From: Chryseobacterium takakiae
GTDB lineage: Bacteria > Bacteroidota > Bacteroidia > Flavobacteriales > Weeksellaceae
Length of the DNA stretch: 64,000 nucleotides
Direction of reading: 5' to 3'
NCBI RefSeq assembly: GCF_900129385.1
Contig: NZ_FQVO01000002.1
Location: forward strand, 341,144-405,143
The number at the start of each line of letters is the position of its first letter. Within the stretch, counting starts at the first letter, position 1. Positions 1 through 7,452 of the stretch are shown here, piece after piece. The translations under genes and the position numbers were made by a program. The notes beneath the pieces are model-generated. The model searched no databases. It was not told the origin of the DNA and was given only the letters and a program-made list of their open reading frames with translations.

Positions 1-2
1 CT

Positions 3-752
3 CCTACGGCTTCGCCTTCGAGATATTTACCAGCATTAAGTTCTGTGTTGGCTAACAATCTGGTTCCGAAATGGGAAGTTACTCCAAGTGTTGCCAGAAC
101 ATTAAATTTTTCACTTGTAGTGAATGATAATAAAGCAACAGGAAATCAGGCTGCAAGAGATGTAATGACGGTTACCGTTACTAATGACGGGCCGTTCACC
201 GTAACTTCGCAGGCAAGTGGCGGAAGCTTTTCTGGAAACACAAGCATTCCTGTAACCTGGAATGTTGCAGGAACAAATACAGGATCGATCAATACGCAAA
301 ATGTAACCATTCTCTTGTCTAAAGACGGCGGGTTGACATTCAATACCGTTCTTGCAGCAAGTGTCCCAAACACAGGTTCTGCTAATGTAACATTGCCAAA
401 TGAAAATGTTGTTTCCGCAAGGATTATGGTGAAAGCAGTTAATAATATTTATTACGCACTTAATACTTCTTCTTTTGCTATTGTACAGGTTCTTTCAACT
501 GCAGAAACGCAGGTGAAAAGTTTTTCAATCTATCCGAATCCTTCCCATGATGTGGTAAATATCAAGCTTAAAAATACTTCTGAAAAAGCAGACTTTAAGT
601 TATTTGATGCCTCCGGAAGGCTGCTGCAGACGGGAAGTTTCAAAGGGGCAACTCAGGTAAATGTAAATAGTCTAATGAATGGAAACTATGTGATCTCGCT
701 AATCCTTGAAAATGGTGAGAAAATTTCAGAAAAATTGATTATTAAAAAATAA
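3..752 (+). CDS. C-terminal part of a T9SS-secreted protein, probably a reprolysin-like metallopeptidase (5' truncated)
   Basis: The reading frame is open from base 3, so the gene starts before the window. About 250 residues remain. The first part, including RYLPALSSVLANNLVPKWEV, resembles the region after the catalytic domain in M12-type (reprolysin-like) metallopeptidases of Flavobacteriia. No HEXXH motif lies in the visible part, so the enzyme assignment is by recollection of the family. An Ig-like segment follows (GPFTVTSQASGGSF...VTWNVAGTN). The last ~75 residues are a T9SS type A sorting domain (KSFSIYPNPSHDVVNIK...LFDASGRLLQ...GNYVISLILENGEKISEKLIIKK). The protein is therefore expected to cross the outer membrane through the Por/Spr machinery and be released or anchored at the surface. 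A hairpin terminator follows at once. Confidence 0.75.
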   Translation, partial: PTASPSRYLPALSSVLANNLVPKWEVTPSVARTLNFSLVVNDNKATGNQAARDVMTVTVTNDGPFTVTSQASGGSFSGNTSIPVTWNVAGTNTGSINTQNVTILLSKDGGLTFNTVLAASVPNTGSANVTLPNENVVSARIMVKAVNNIYYALNTSSFAIVQVLSTAETQVKSFSIYPNPSHDVVNIKLKNTSEKADFKLFDASGRLLQTGSFKGATQVNVNSLMNGNYVISLILENGEKISEKLIIKK

Positions 753-771
753 TTCATCAATACAATAAGAA

Positions 772-799
772 AGCAACCTCACAAAGGTTGCTTTTTTTT
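772..799. terminator. Intrinsic terminator between convergent genes
   Basis: AGCAACCT (772-779) pairs with AGGTTGCT (785-792) around CACAA, followed by a run of seven T. It ends the T9SS gene on the plus strand. The tail touches the stop codon of the minus-strand MscS gene, so it may also stop that transcript. Confidence 0.85.
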
Positions 800-1679
800 A
801 GTCCTGCTTTTTACTGATCATATTATTGGTATCGGTAATGCTGATGCTTGTTGGAGTTACGAGCTGGATGCCTTCCGAATCCAGTCTTTTTTTTATTTCA
901 AAATAAGCAATGCTTTTCAGCAGCATCATGTCTGCTCCTAAAACCATTGGAAATTTTACCTGAAGATTGAAAACACCCTGCTTTAGGTCGGTAAGAATTG
1001 CTGTAGCGGTTTCAGGGTGGTCTACATTTTCAAGGCTTCTCACTACTTCAAGAACGGATTGCTGAGCTTTTGCAACATTTTGATCGGCCGGAATTTCGAA
1101 ATTAAGATATATTTTTCTTTGCGGAGATGCTGTGAAATTATAAAAGGGAGAATTAAAAATAACCTGATTGGGAATATAAACTTTCTTGCCGTCATCAGCA
1201 ATAACTTTTGTTGTAAGAAAACCAATTTCGGTTACCGTTCCCGAGTTATTTCCTATGGTGACGTAATCTCCTACTTTAAAAGCTTTATCAATACCAATCA
1301 GCATCCCGGAAAATATACTGGAAACCAGGTCCTTTAACGCAACTCCGGCAATTACCCCGGCGACTCCGAGACTTCCGATAAACTTCCATAAGAAACCGCT
1401 GAAACCCATGATTTCCAAAGCAATGAAGGTTCCCATCAACATAATCAGGAAGCGGAATACACCTATAAGTGTTCTTAAAGAACTTTCTTTTTTACTTTTC
1501 GGAAAGAGCTTATGAAATATTTTAACCGAAATTAAGCTTAAATATTTGCTGGTCAAAACAAACAAAGAAAATACAATAATCCCTACAATAAGTTTTGGCG
1601 TAATTTCTGCAAACTTCAGATACCAGTTTTCCAGTACATTATAAACAACATCAATATAGCTTAAACTGCTTTCACGCAT
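798..1679 (-). CDS. MscS-family small-conductance mechanosensitive channel
   Basis: A 293-aa inner-membrane channel that would open under hypo-osmotic stress. Three hydrophobic segments lie near residues 28-45, 70-90 and 100-130. The third is the Gly/Ala-rich pore helix (GSLGVAGVIAGVALKDLVSS) typical of MscS. The conserved beta domain follows (FKVGDYVTIGNNSGTVTEIGFLTTKV and IPNQ), then a cytoplasmic alpha/beta domain. Length matches the compact MscS class (286 aa in E. coli). It stands alone, convergent with the upstream T9SS gene and divergent from the peroxiredoxin. Confidence 0.9.
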   Translation of the reverse strand: MRESSLSYIDVVYNVLENWYLKFAEITPKLIVGIIVFSLFVLTSKYLSLISVKIFHKLFPKSKKESSLRTLIGVFRFLIMLMGTFIALEIMGFSGFLWKFIGSLGVAGVIAGVALKDLVSSIFSGMLIGIDKAFKVGDYVTIGNNSGTVTEIGFLTTKVIADDGKKVYIPNQVIFNSPFYNFTASPQRKIYLNFEIPADQNVAKAQQSVLEVVRSLENVDHPETATAILTDLKQGVFNLQVKFPMVLGADMMLLKSIAYFEIKKRLDSEGIQLVTPTSISITDTNNMISKKQD

Positions 1680-1741
1680 AATAAAATTTTAAATAATTCA
1701 TTTTTTTTAAACAAAAATTTTGCCAGTTCCAAAAACTCTAC

Positions 1742-1749
1742 TAAATTTG
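1742..1749 (+). promoter_or_regulatory. Promoter -7 element TAAATTTG for the peroxiredoxin gene
   Basis: Exact match to the Bacteroidota -7 consensus TAnnTTTG, 23 bases before the ATG. Transcription would start near 1756. Confidence 0.6.
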
Positions 1750-1772
1750 TAGACTAATAAGAGCAAAATATT

Positions 1773-2408
1773 ATGTCAATTAAACTAGGAGATACAGCAC
1801 CGGATTTTCAGGCGGAAACGTCTTTTGGAGATCTTAATTTTTATGAGTACTTAGGAGATTCCTGGGGAATTTTGTTTTCTCATCCTGCAGACTATACACC
1901 GGTTTGCACAACGGAATTGGGATACACTTCGAAACTCAAATCGGAATTCGATCAACGCGGAACGAAGGTAATTGCTTTAAGCGTAGATGGAGTAGATGAT
2001 CATCAAAACTGGATTAAAGATATTAATGAAACCCAGGAAACAGAGGTACAGTTTCCGATTATAGCCGACAAAGACCGTAAAATTTCCGAGCTGTACGATT
2101 TTATTCACCCTAATGCTTCAGCTACTGCTACGGTAAGGTCACTCCTGATTATTGATCCTGAAAAAAAAGTAAGGCTGATTATTACTTACCCGGCTTCTAC
2201 AGGGAGAAATTTTAATGAAATCCTGAGAGTGCTTGATTCTCTTCAGCTTGTAGACTCTCATAAAGTGGCTACCCCGGTGAACTGGCAGGATGGGGACGAT
2301 GTCATTATTCCGCCAAGCATCTCAACAGAAGATGCGAAGAAGATATTCCCGAAAGGCATAAAAGAAATTAAGCCTTATCTGAGGTATACGCCTCAGCCTA
2401 ATATATGA
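1773..2408 (+). CDS. 1-Cys peroxiredoxin (Prx6-type)
   Basis: A 211-aa cytoplasmic thiol peroxidase that reduces H2O2 and organic peroxides. The peroxidatic Cys45 sits in the family motif (HPADYTPVCTTELG). It is the only cysteine in the protein, so there is no resolving Cys and an outside thiol must recycle it. The long C-terminal arm after residue ~150 (ATPVNWQDGDDVIIPPSIS) is characteristic of the Prx6 dimerisation region. It is monocistronic with its own TAnnTTTG box, divergent from mscS, and ended by a strong GC-rich hairpin. Confidence 0.93.
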   Translation: MSIKLGDTAPDFQAETSFGDLNFYEYLGDSWGILFSHPADYTPVCTTELGYTSKLKSEFDQRGTKVIALSVDGVDDHQNWIKDINETQETEVQFPIIADKDRKISELYDFIHPNASATATVRSLLIIDPEKKVRLIITYPASTGRNFNEILRVLDSLQLVDSHKVATPVNWQDGDDVIIPPSISTEDAKKIFPKGIKEIKPYLRYTPQPNI

Positions 2409-2447
2409 TTTATTTGATTTTTTATAGTTTAGTTTTAATTTGTACGA

Positions 2448-2481
2448 AAATCGCCGCGGAAAATTTTTTCCGCGGCGATTT
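2448..2481. terminator. Strong bidirectional intrinsic terminator
   Basis: A 16-bp perfect inverted repeat, AAATCGCCGCGGAAAA (2448-2463) with its complement (2466-2481). It lies between the peroxiredoxin and the convergent outer-membrane gene. The A and T runs inside the stem let it work on both strands. Confidence 0.85.
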
Positions 2482-2517
2482 CAATTTTAAGTGTATATAA
2501 TGTGTGTGAAGTGATTC

Positions 2518-3111
2518 TTATTGTGCAACATCATTAGCTACCTGTCTAGCCTTTGAAGTCGGAATATAGATACTGAAACCTACATTAAAGGTGATGTTGG
2601 AATTCAATCCTTCATTTCCGAAGCCTGCTCTTCCTCTGTATTTTACTAATCCTTCAAGACCGATATTCGGGGTAATAAAGTAAGAATAACCTGGACCTAC
2701 TCCGAAATCTAATCCTGTAGTAGAATCTCCGTTTTCAACAGATCTTCCTCCGATTCCTACATTTCCTTCAAAAAACCAACGTCCGTGATTCAGAAGATTA
2801 TCAACACCTTTTTCTCCAGGTGAAAGGAAATAGCGTCCCAAAGCACCAACTCCGTAAGTGAATTCCGTTGGGCTGCCGTTGGTAACCTTATTGAAGCCCA
2901 AATCTACATAACCTCCTAATGCTACGTTGTCTTCAATGAAATACGCTCCTTTTGGCTGAATAGCGATGTTGTATCCTCCACCTGTATTTAATCCGAAGTT
3001 ACTAGAAAGTAAACTACTTCCTACCATCCAGTTTCCTTTTTGAATTTGTGCATTCATGGTTGTAGCTAAACCTGCTACCGCTAGTATCCCTGATAAAATT
3101 AGCTTTTTCAT
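2518..3111 (-). CDS. Small outer-membrane beta-barrel protein
   Basis: A 197-aa exported protein. It has a clear signal peptide, MKKLILSGILAVAGLATTMNAQ, with cleavage expected after NA. The mature part has the alternating, Gly/aromatic-rich strands of an 8-stranded OmpA/OmpW-like barrel (GGYVDLGFNKV, YGVGALGRYFL, FEGNVGIGG, GPGYSYFITPNIGLEGLVKY, FNVGFSIYI). No ligand-binding motif is visible, so its role is unknown. Such barrels are often stress-induced or structural. Monocistronic. Confidence 0.8.
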   Translation of the reverse strand: MKKLILSGILAVAGLATTMNAQIQKGNWMVGSSLLSSNFGLNTGGGYNIAIQPKGAYFIEDNVALGGYVDLGFNKVTNGSPTEFTYGVGALGRYFLSPGEKGVDNLLNHGRWFFEGNVGIGGRSVENGDSTTGLDFGVGPGYSYFITPNIGLEGLVKYRGRAGFGNEGLNSNITFNVGFSIYIPTSKARQVANDVAQ

Positions 3112-3252
3112 AATTTATTATTTTAATATTTGTTTATCATTTGTGCTTTCTGAAAAACAATAAATGTGCCAACTAATCAATGTTTGGTGAATTTGCCAGC
3201 TTTAATTAAAATTTTAAAAAGAATAAAAGTGTGGTATGTATTTTTTGCTAAA

Positions 3253-3768
3253 TTATAATAGTAATAATAGAATTGATACCACAAGCCCTACTGCCGTAAA
3301 AATCATTCCGCGTTTGAAAGCTTTTGTTTTTGGATTAAACATCCAGAAACTCGAAATCACAAAAAAGAACAGTGAAATCCCAAAGAAAGTGTTTAATGGA
3401 GAAAGCCTGTCTTTCGACTGAGCCTTGTGAAGCTTTGTCATTTTATCAAGAACAAATGGCAGTTCCTTTTTTGAGTATTTTGCCTGTCCGGTTGCTGCAT
3501 CATAAGTACCCTGTTTAAATTTCAAGACAGTTCCTTCCGTTTTTTCAATTTCGAAGTTTTTTATTCTCAGCTCTTTGCCGAGTGCTTTTTCATCGAGATT
3601 TTTCTCAATTACCTTGTCATACTTTTTTTCTTTTTTAAGAAAATCGGTATCTCTGTATATCAGCAAAACACCGCTTACTGCATATACTGCCATGATTCCG
3701 GCAAGGAAATAGCCCAGGTAACGGTGGGTAATTCTCATGAAACTTCTGGTGTCCTTAATCTTATCCAT
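3253..3768 (-). CDS. PepSY-type membrane protein paired with the siderophore receptor
   Basis: A 171-aa protein with one N-terminal membrane helix (residues ~19-37, YLGYFLAGIMAVYAVSGVLL) preceded by the FMRITHRYLG signature of PepSY-associated TM proteins. A charged periplasmic domain follows, with two more hydrophobic segments at the C terminus. It lies downstream of the TonB-dependent receptor on the same strand, separated by 83 bases and a hairpin. Full-length PepSY-TM proteins act in inner-membrane ferrisiderophore handling or reduction. This short form probably has a related iron role, inferred from context only. Confidence 0.75.
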   Translation of the reverse strand: MDKIKDTRSFMRITHRYLGYFLAGIMAVYAVSGVLLIYRDTDFLKKEKKYDKVIEKNLDEKALGKELRIKNFEIEKTEGTVLKFKQGTYDAATGQAKYSKKELPFVLDKMTKLHKAQSKDRLSPLNTFFGISLFFFVISSFWMFNPKTKAFKRGMIFTAVGLVVSILLLLL

Positions 3769-3792
3769 ACTGTAGTTTTTGTTTTAAATTTC

Positions 3793-3825
3793 AAAGTGGA
3801 AACTGCAAAATGCAATTTCCACTTT
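3793..3825 (-). terminator. Intercistronic hairpin between receptor and PepSY genes
   Basis: AAAGTGGAAA (3793-3802) is perfectly complementary to TTTCCACTTT (3816-3825). No clear U-run follows on the minus strand. It is more likely an attenuator or mRNA-stability hairpin lowering downstream expression than a full terminator. Confidence 0.55.
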
Positions 3826-3851
3826 CTATGAAAAAATTTATTGTTAGTTTT

Positions 3852-6035
3852 TTAAAGCCTGTAAGTTAATGTGAAATAGTAATTTCTTGGAGTGATCGGG
3901 TTTACCGAATAATTTTCATGAACATTATAGTTTACGACATCAAACAGGTTTCCGACTCTTCCCTGAATCATGAACTTCTTCCATTCGTAGCCAACACTTA
4001 TATCAACTGTTGTAAAGCCATCAACATCAATCATTCTTGTTGCTTGTTTCTGGCCTTTTACATCATTCCATCCGGCTTTTCGGTCGCCGGTATAAAATGC
4101 TGTTGCTCCTATTTTCAGTCCTTTGGCAAATTCTGTAAATGTATAGAAGACAGATGCATTAGCGGTGAGGGCAGGAGTTCTTACAAGTCTTTGGTTTTCA
4201 ACAAATCCGTTGTCCGGAGTATCTGTGTAAATTGTTTTATTATAAGAAAGTCCTCCGATTAAAGATAGATTTTTTGTAGGATTTCCTGTGATGTCTAATT
4301 CCAGCCCTGTACTTCTTACACTTCCGGCATAAACTCTGTACAATGCTACCGTTCCGGAAGGCAGATATGGTGCAGTATAAGTATCTCTGTTGATAATTTG
4401 GTAACCCGTAAGGTTTACACCAATTGCATTATTCCATAGATTTTTTTTAATACCTATTTCATATTGATCTACTGTAGATGCTTTTAATGCATAGCCAGCT
4501 TCATCGAATCCGCTATTTGGCGCAAATGAATTGGTATAGGTTGCAAAAACAGAAAGATTTTCATCAGGATTGTAAATCAAACCTACTTTTGGAGAAAAGG
4601 CTGTTTCTTTGGTGCCGCTGTTTGGTGTTGGAGTTTCCAGATTTGTTGCAAAGTTTTTAACTTTTGTATCTTCATTTTGGATACTGGACCAGCGTAAACC
4701 TGCCAATACTTTTAATTGTTTGGTAATGCTGATTAGATCCTGGGCATAGAAGCCATATCGTTTTGTGTCAATCCTGTTTCTGGAAGATCTTGTAGTAGTA
4801 GGCATGGGACCTTCATTTGTCCAGGAAGAAGGATTATTTAAATATAACACAACAGGAGTATTGGCATCGATTTTATAAGCGTATGTATCTGCCTGGCCAT
4901 AATCGCCGTCGGTACCTAATAAAACTTTGTGATTAAAACTTCCTGTATTGAATTCGCCATTTACATTAATCTGTAATGAAGTATAATTTTGTTCATTATA
5001 ACTTCTTCCCAATGGTCTGCTCCAGCTCGGATTGAAATTATTTTTTGATGAATCATACAACCACTGTACACGCTCCGTAGAAAAATAATCTTTGGTATAA
5101 TTCTGATAAGATGCTACTGCATTTAATGACCACGCCTTATTGAACTGATGATTTAATATGATATCAGTTGTTGCCTGCTGGTTGGTCTGATACTGCCAAT
5201 TTGTTCCGAAAAACTGGTTTCTGCTGACTTCTGTTGCCAGCCTGGATACCCCTGTTGCGTTGTCTGTGACACTTCCTATTCCGAAGTCCGGTGTGAAAGT
5301 ATGGTATAAATAATCACCTTCAACAATCAATTGCGTTTTATCACTAAGATTAAAAACAAAGGAAGGGTTAAAATAATTTTTCTTTGATTCTACCAGATCT
5401 CTGAAACTTTCGGCATATTCATAAGCTCCGTTTACTCTGAAGGCAATATTTTTTGATAATGGACCGTAGATATCTATCGTTGGTTTATATGAATTCCAGC
5501 TCCCTGCACTGAATCCTGCCATACCCCCAAATTCAAATCTTGGTTTTTTCGTAATCATGTTAATAATACCGCCTGGTCCCACATTTCCGTACAGCATGGC
5601 ATTGGCTCCTTTTAAAACCTCAACTCTTTCAAGTCCTGTAACTTCCGGAAAAACACCACTATTTACTCTTGCTCCGTTTTTAAAAATATTATCATTTCCA
5701 AAAGTAAAACCTCTTCCTCCGAAGCTGTCCTGAGATCCGCCTCTTGCTGAAGTTAAATAGATCCCGTTTACATTTCTAATAACATCACTCAATTGTTTTG
5801 CCTGCTGCTGCTCAATAATTTCATGCGTCACAATAGCGATAGGTTGCGGAGTTTCCATTATTGTAAGATTAGACTTTGTAGATAATGGTCTTGCCTTATT
5901 AGGATTTCCTGTTTTATGAAGATTAACGTCTTCAATACTCTGGATCCTGACGGTATCAGCTTCAGTGTTTTTCATTTGTGCACTTAAGGATACGGCTGTG
6001 AATAATATCCCTAAAGTTACTAGCTGCTTTTTCAT
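3852..6035 (-). CDS. TonB-dependent siderophore receptor
   Basis: A 727-aa outer-membrane receptor that imports a ferric siderophore using TonB energy. It has a signal peptide (MKKQLVTLGILFTAVSLSAQ), then a plug domain at about residues 55-165 (METPQPIAIVTHEIIEQQQ, RNVNGIYLTSARGGSQDSF, GNDNIFKNGARVNSG, GLERVEVLKGANAMLYG, PGGIINMITKKP), then a 22-strand barrel ending in an aromatic-rich terminal strand (NYYFTLTYRL). The plug sequence fits the FhuA/FoxA-like siderophore class rather than the SusC class: there is no N-terminal carboxypeptidase-like domain. The substrate cannot be read from sequence. I did not recognise a Fur box, although iron control is expected. Confidence 0.92.
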   Translation of the reverse strand: MKKQLVTLGILFTAVSLSAQMKNTEADTVRIQSIEDVNLHKTGNPNKARPLSTKSNLTIMETPQPIAIVTHEIIEQQQAKQLSDVIRNVNGIYLTSARGGSQDSFGGRGFTFGNDNIFKNGARVNSGVFPEVTGLERVEVLKGANAMLYGNVGPGGIINMITKKPRFEFGGMAGFSAGSWNSYKPTIDIYGPLSKNIAFRVNGAYEYAESFRDLVESKKNYFNPSFVFNLSDKTQLIVEGDYLYHTFTPDFGIGSVTDNATGVSRLATEVSRNQFFGTNWQYQTNQQATTDIILNHQFNKAWSLNAVASYQNYTKDYFSTERVQWLYDSSKNNFNPSWSRPLGRSYNEQNYTSLQINVNGEFNTGSFNHKVLLGTDGDYGQADTYAYKIDANTPVVLYLNNPSSWTNEGPMPTTTRSSRNRIDTKRYGFYAQDLISITKQLKVLAGLRWSSIQNEDTKVKNFATNLETPTPNSGTKETAFSPKVGLIYNPDENLSVFATYTNSFAPNSGFDEAGYALKASTVDQYEIGIKKNLWNNAIGVNLTGYQIINRDTYTAPYLPSGTVALYRVYAGSVRSTGLELDITGNPTKNLSLIGGLSYNKTIYTDTPDNGFVENQRLVRTPALTANASVFYTFTEFAKGLKIGATAFYTGDRKAGWNDVKGQKQATRMIDVDGFTTVDISVGYEWKKFMIQGRVGNLFDVVNYNVHENYSVNPITPRNYYFTLTYRL

Positions 6036-6072
6036 TATAGTTTATGCTATTTAGATTGAATTTAAATAATTG

Positions 6073-6080
6073 CAAAAGTA
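6073..6080 (-). promoter_or_regulatory. Promoter -7 element TACTTTTG for the siderophore receptor
   Basis: Minus-strand match to TAnnTTTG (CAAAAGTA on the plus strand), 38 bases before the receptor ATG. Confidence 0.5.
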
Positions 6081-6178
6081 TATTATTATTTAGAATTAAT
6101 AAAAATTAAGATGTGATTTTTGTCATTTTTTTGAGAAATGTGTTGAACGATTTCTTAAATAAATTGGATGTTTATGAA

Positions 6179-6186
6179 TAACTTTG
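6179..6186 (+). promoter_or_regulatory. Promoter -7 element TAACTTTG for the Gfo/Idh/MocA gene
   Basis: Exact TAnnTTTG match 15 bases before the ATG at 6201, implying a leader of only about 8 bases. Confidence 0.6.
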
Positions 6187-6200
6187 GTAAAAAATAAATT

Positions 6201-7256
6201 ATGCAATTGGTTAAAACGGGACTCTGTGCCTTCGGAATGAGTGGGAAAATATTTCATGCACCTTTTTTAAAAGAGCATCCTGGGTTTTTCTTGTCGGCTA
6301 TTGTAGAAAGAAGCAGAGAAGAATCTAAAGAAAAATATCCTGAAGCAATTATTTACCGCTCTGTAGAAGAAATGCTGCAACATGCGGATATCGAATTGGT
6401 AGTGGTAAACACGCCGGTTCAAACTCATTTTCAATATGTAAAAATGGCGCTGGAAGCCGGTAAAAATGTAATTGTTGAAAAGCCTTTTACGGTGGATGTT
6501 GCTGAAGCCGAGGAGCTGGTAAAACTCGCTGAAGAGAAAAGCCTGTTCCTTAGCGTTTATCAGAACAGAAGATTTGACCGGGATTATCTCCAGGTTCAGA
6601 AAATTATGAATGAAGGTAAGTTAGGGAATATTAAAGAAGCGGAAATACGTTTCGATAGATTTCGTACAGAGCCCAGCGGAAAAGCGCATAAAGAAAATCC
6701 TGAGGCTACAGGCTCCGGATCGCTGCATGACCTCGGTTCACACCTTATAGATCAGGCAACTCAGTATTTTGGTCTTCCTGAAAAGTTGTTCGCTGATGTA
6801 TTTTCTATGAAAGGACAAGATTTTGCCAATGATTATTTTGAAATCGTTTTGTGTTATCAGAACAATCTCAGAGTAAGGCTGAAATCTTCGGTTTTTACAA
6901 AAGAGGCGCATTATGCATACGCCATTCACGGAGAAAAAGGAAGCTTTCTTCAGGAAAGAACGGACAATCAGGAAAATGAACTGGCAGCCGGAGCTATTCC
7001 GGAATATGGTAGTGAATGGACACAGCCCCTAAGAGAACCGGACGGAATTCTTAATTTTTTAAATGAAAATAAGGATACAGAAAGAACGGTCACTTTCAGT
7101 GAGCCGGGAAATTATATGAATTATTACCAGCAGATTTATGAGTTCATCGTTTTCGGATATGCATTGCCTTCTCCGGCAGAAGAAATCATCAGGAATATGA
7201 AAATTATTGATGCAGCACTGGAGAGTTCAAAGGCTGAAAAAGTAGTTTACTTATAA
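6201..7256 (+). CDS. Gfo/Idh/MocA-family NAD(P)-dependent oxidoreductase
   Basis: A 351-aa soluble dehydrogenase. The N-terminal Rossmann fold begins GLCAFGMSGKIFHAPFLKEHP. The family EKP motif (IVEKPFTVDVAEAEEL) is at residues 93-95, with the conserved catalytic Lys. A second conserved stretch, GSLHDLGSHLIDQA, provides the active-site His of the C-terminal substrate domain. The GMSGxxFHAPF start is typical of the YdgJ/YhhX-like subgroup. Substrates in this family are sugars, inositols or their derivatives; none can be assigned. Monocistronic, convergent with the ABC-F gene across a repeat-rich spacer. Confidence 0.9.
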   Translation: MQLVKTGLCAFGMSGKIFHAPFLKEHPGFFLSAIVERSREESKEKYPEAIIYRSVEEMLQHADIELVVVNTPVQTHFQYVKMALEAGKNVIVEKPFTVDVAEAEELVKLAEEKSLFLSVYQNRRFDRDYLQVQKIMNEGKLGNIKEAEIRFDRFRTEPSGKAHKENPEATGSGSLHDLGSHLIDQATQYFGLPEKLFADVFSMKGQDFANDYFEIVLCYQNNLRVRLKSSVFTKEAHYAYAIHGEKGSFLQERTDNQENELAAGAIPEYGSEWTQPLREPDGILNFLNENKDTERTVTFSEPGNYMNYYQQIYEFIVFGYALPSPAEEIIRNMKIIDAALESSKAEKVVYL

Positions 7257-7257
7257 G

Positions 7258-7333
7258 GAGTTGTAGGGTCTTAGGGTTATAGAGTTGTAGAGTTTTAGAG
7301 TTGTAGAGTTTTAGAGTTATAGGGTTTGAGAGT
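7258..7333. repeat. Nine to ten tandem copies of an 8-bp unit GAGTTDTA
   Basis: Units read GAGTTGTA, GGGTCTTA, GGGTTATA, GAGTTGTA, GAGTTTTA, GAGTTGTA, GAGTTTTA, GAGTTATA, GGGTTTGA, starting two bases after the oxidoreductase stop codon. The last unit (GTTTGAGAGT, 7324-7333) is the exact complement of two later copies (7394-7403 and 7441-7450), so the spacer RNA can fold back. Confidence 0.8.
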
Positions 7334-7388
7334 ATTTAATATAGAAATATCTTATTTTTTTCAAAAAAAACACTTTTACACTACTACT

Positions 7389-7450
7389 CTCTCACTCTCA
7401 AACAGGAATTTTAGAAACACCTCTACTCTAAAACGCTCTCACTCTCAAAC
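7389..7450. repeat. Two 15-bp direct repeats, inverted relative to the upstream 8-bp array
   Basis: CTCTCACTCTCAAAC occurs at 7389-7403 and 7436-7450, with related CTCTACTCTAAAAC between. Read on the minus strand these are GAGTTTGAGAG-type units, the same vocabulary as the array at 7258. The array therefore faces both converging genes. There is no U-run to make it a classical terminator. Confidence 0.75.
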
Positions 7451-7452
7451 TC

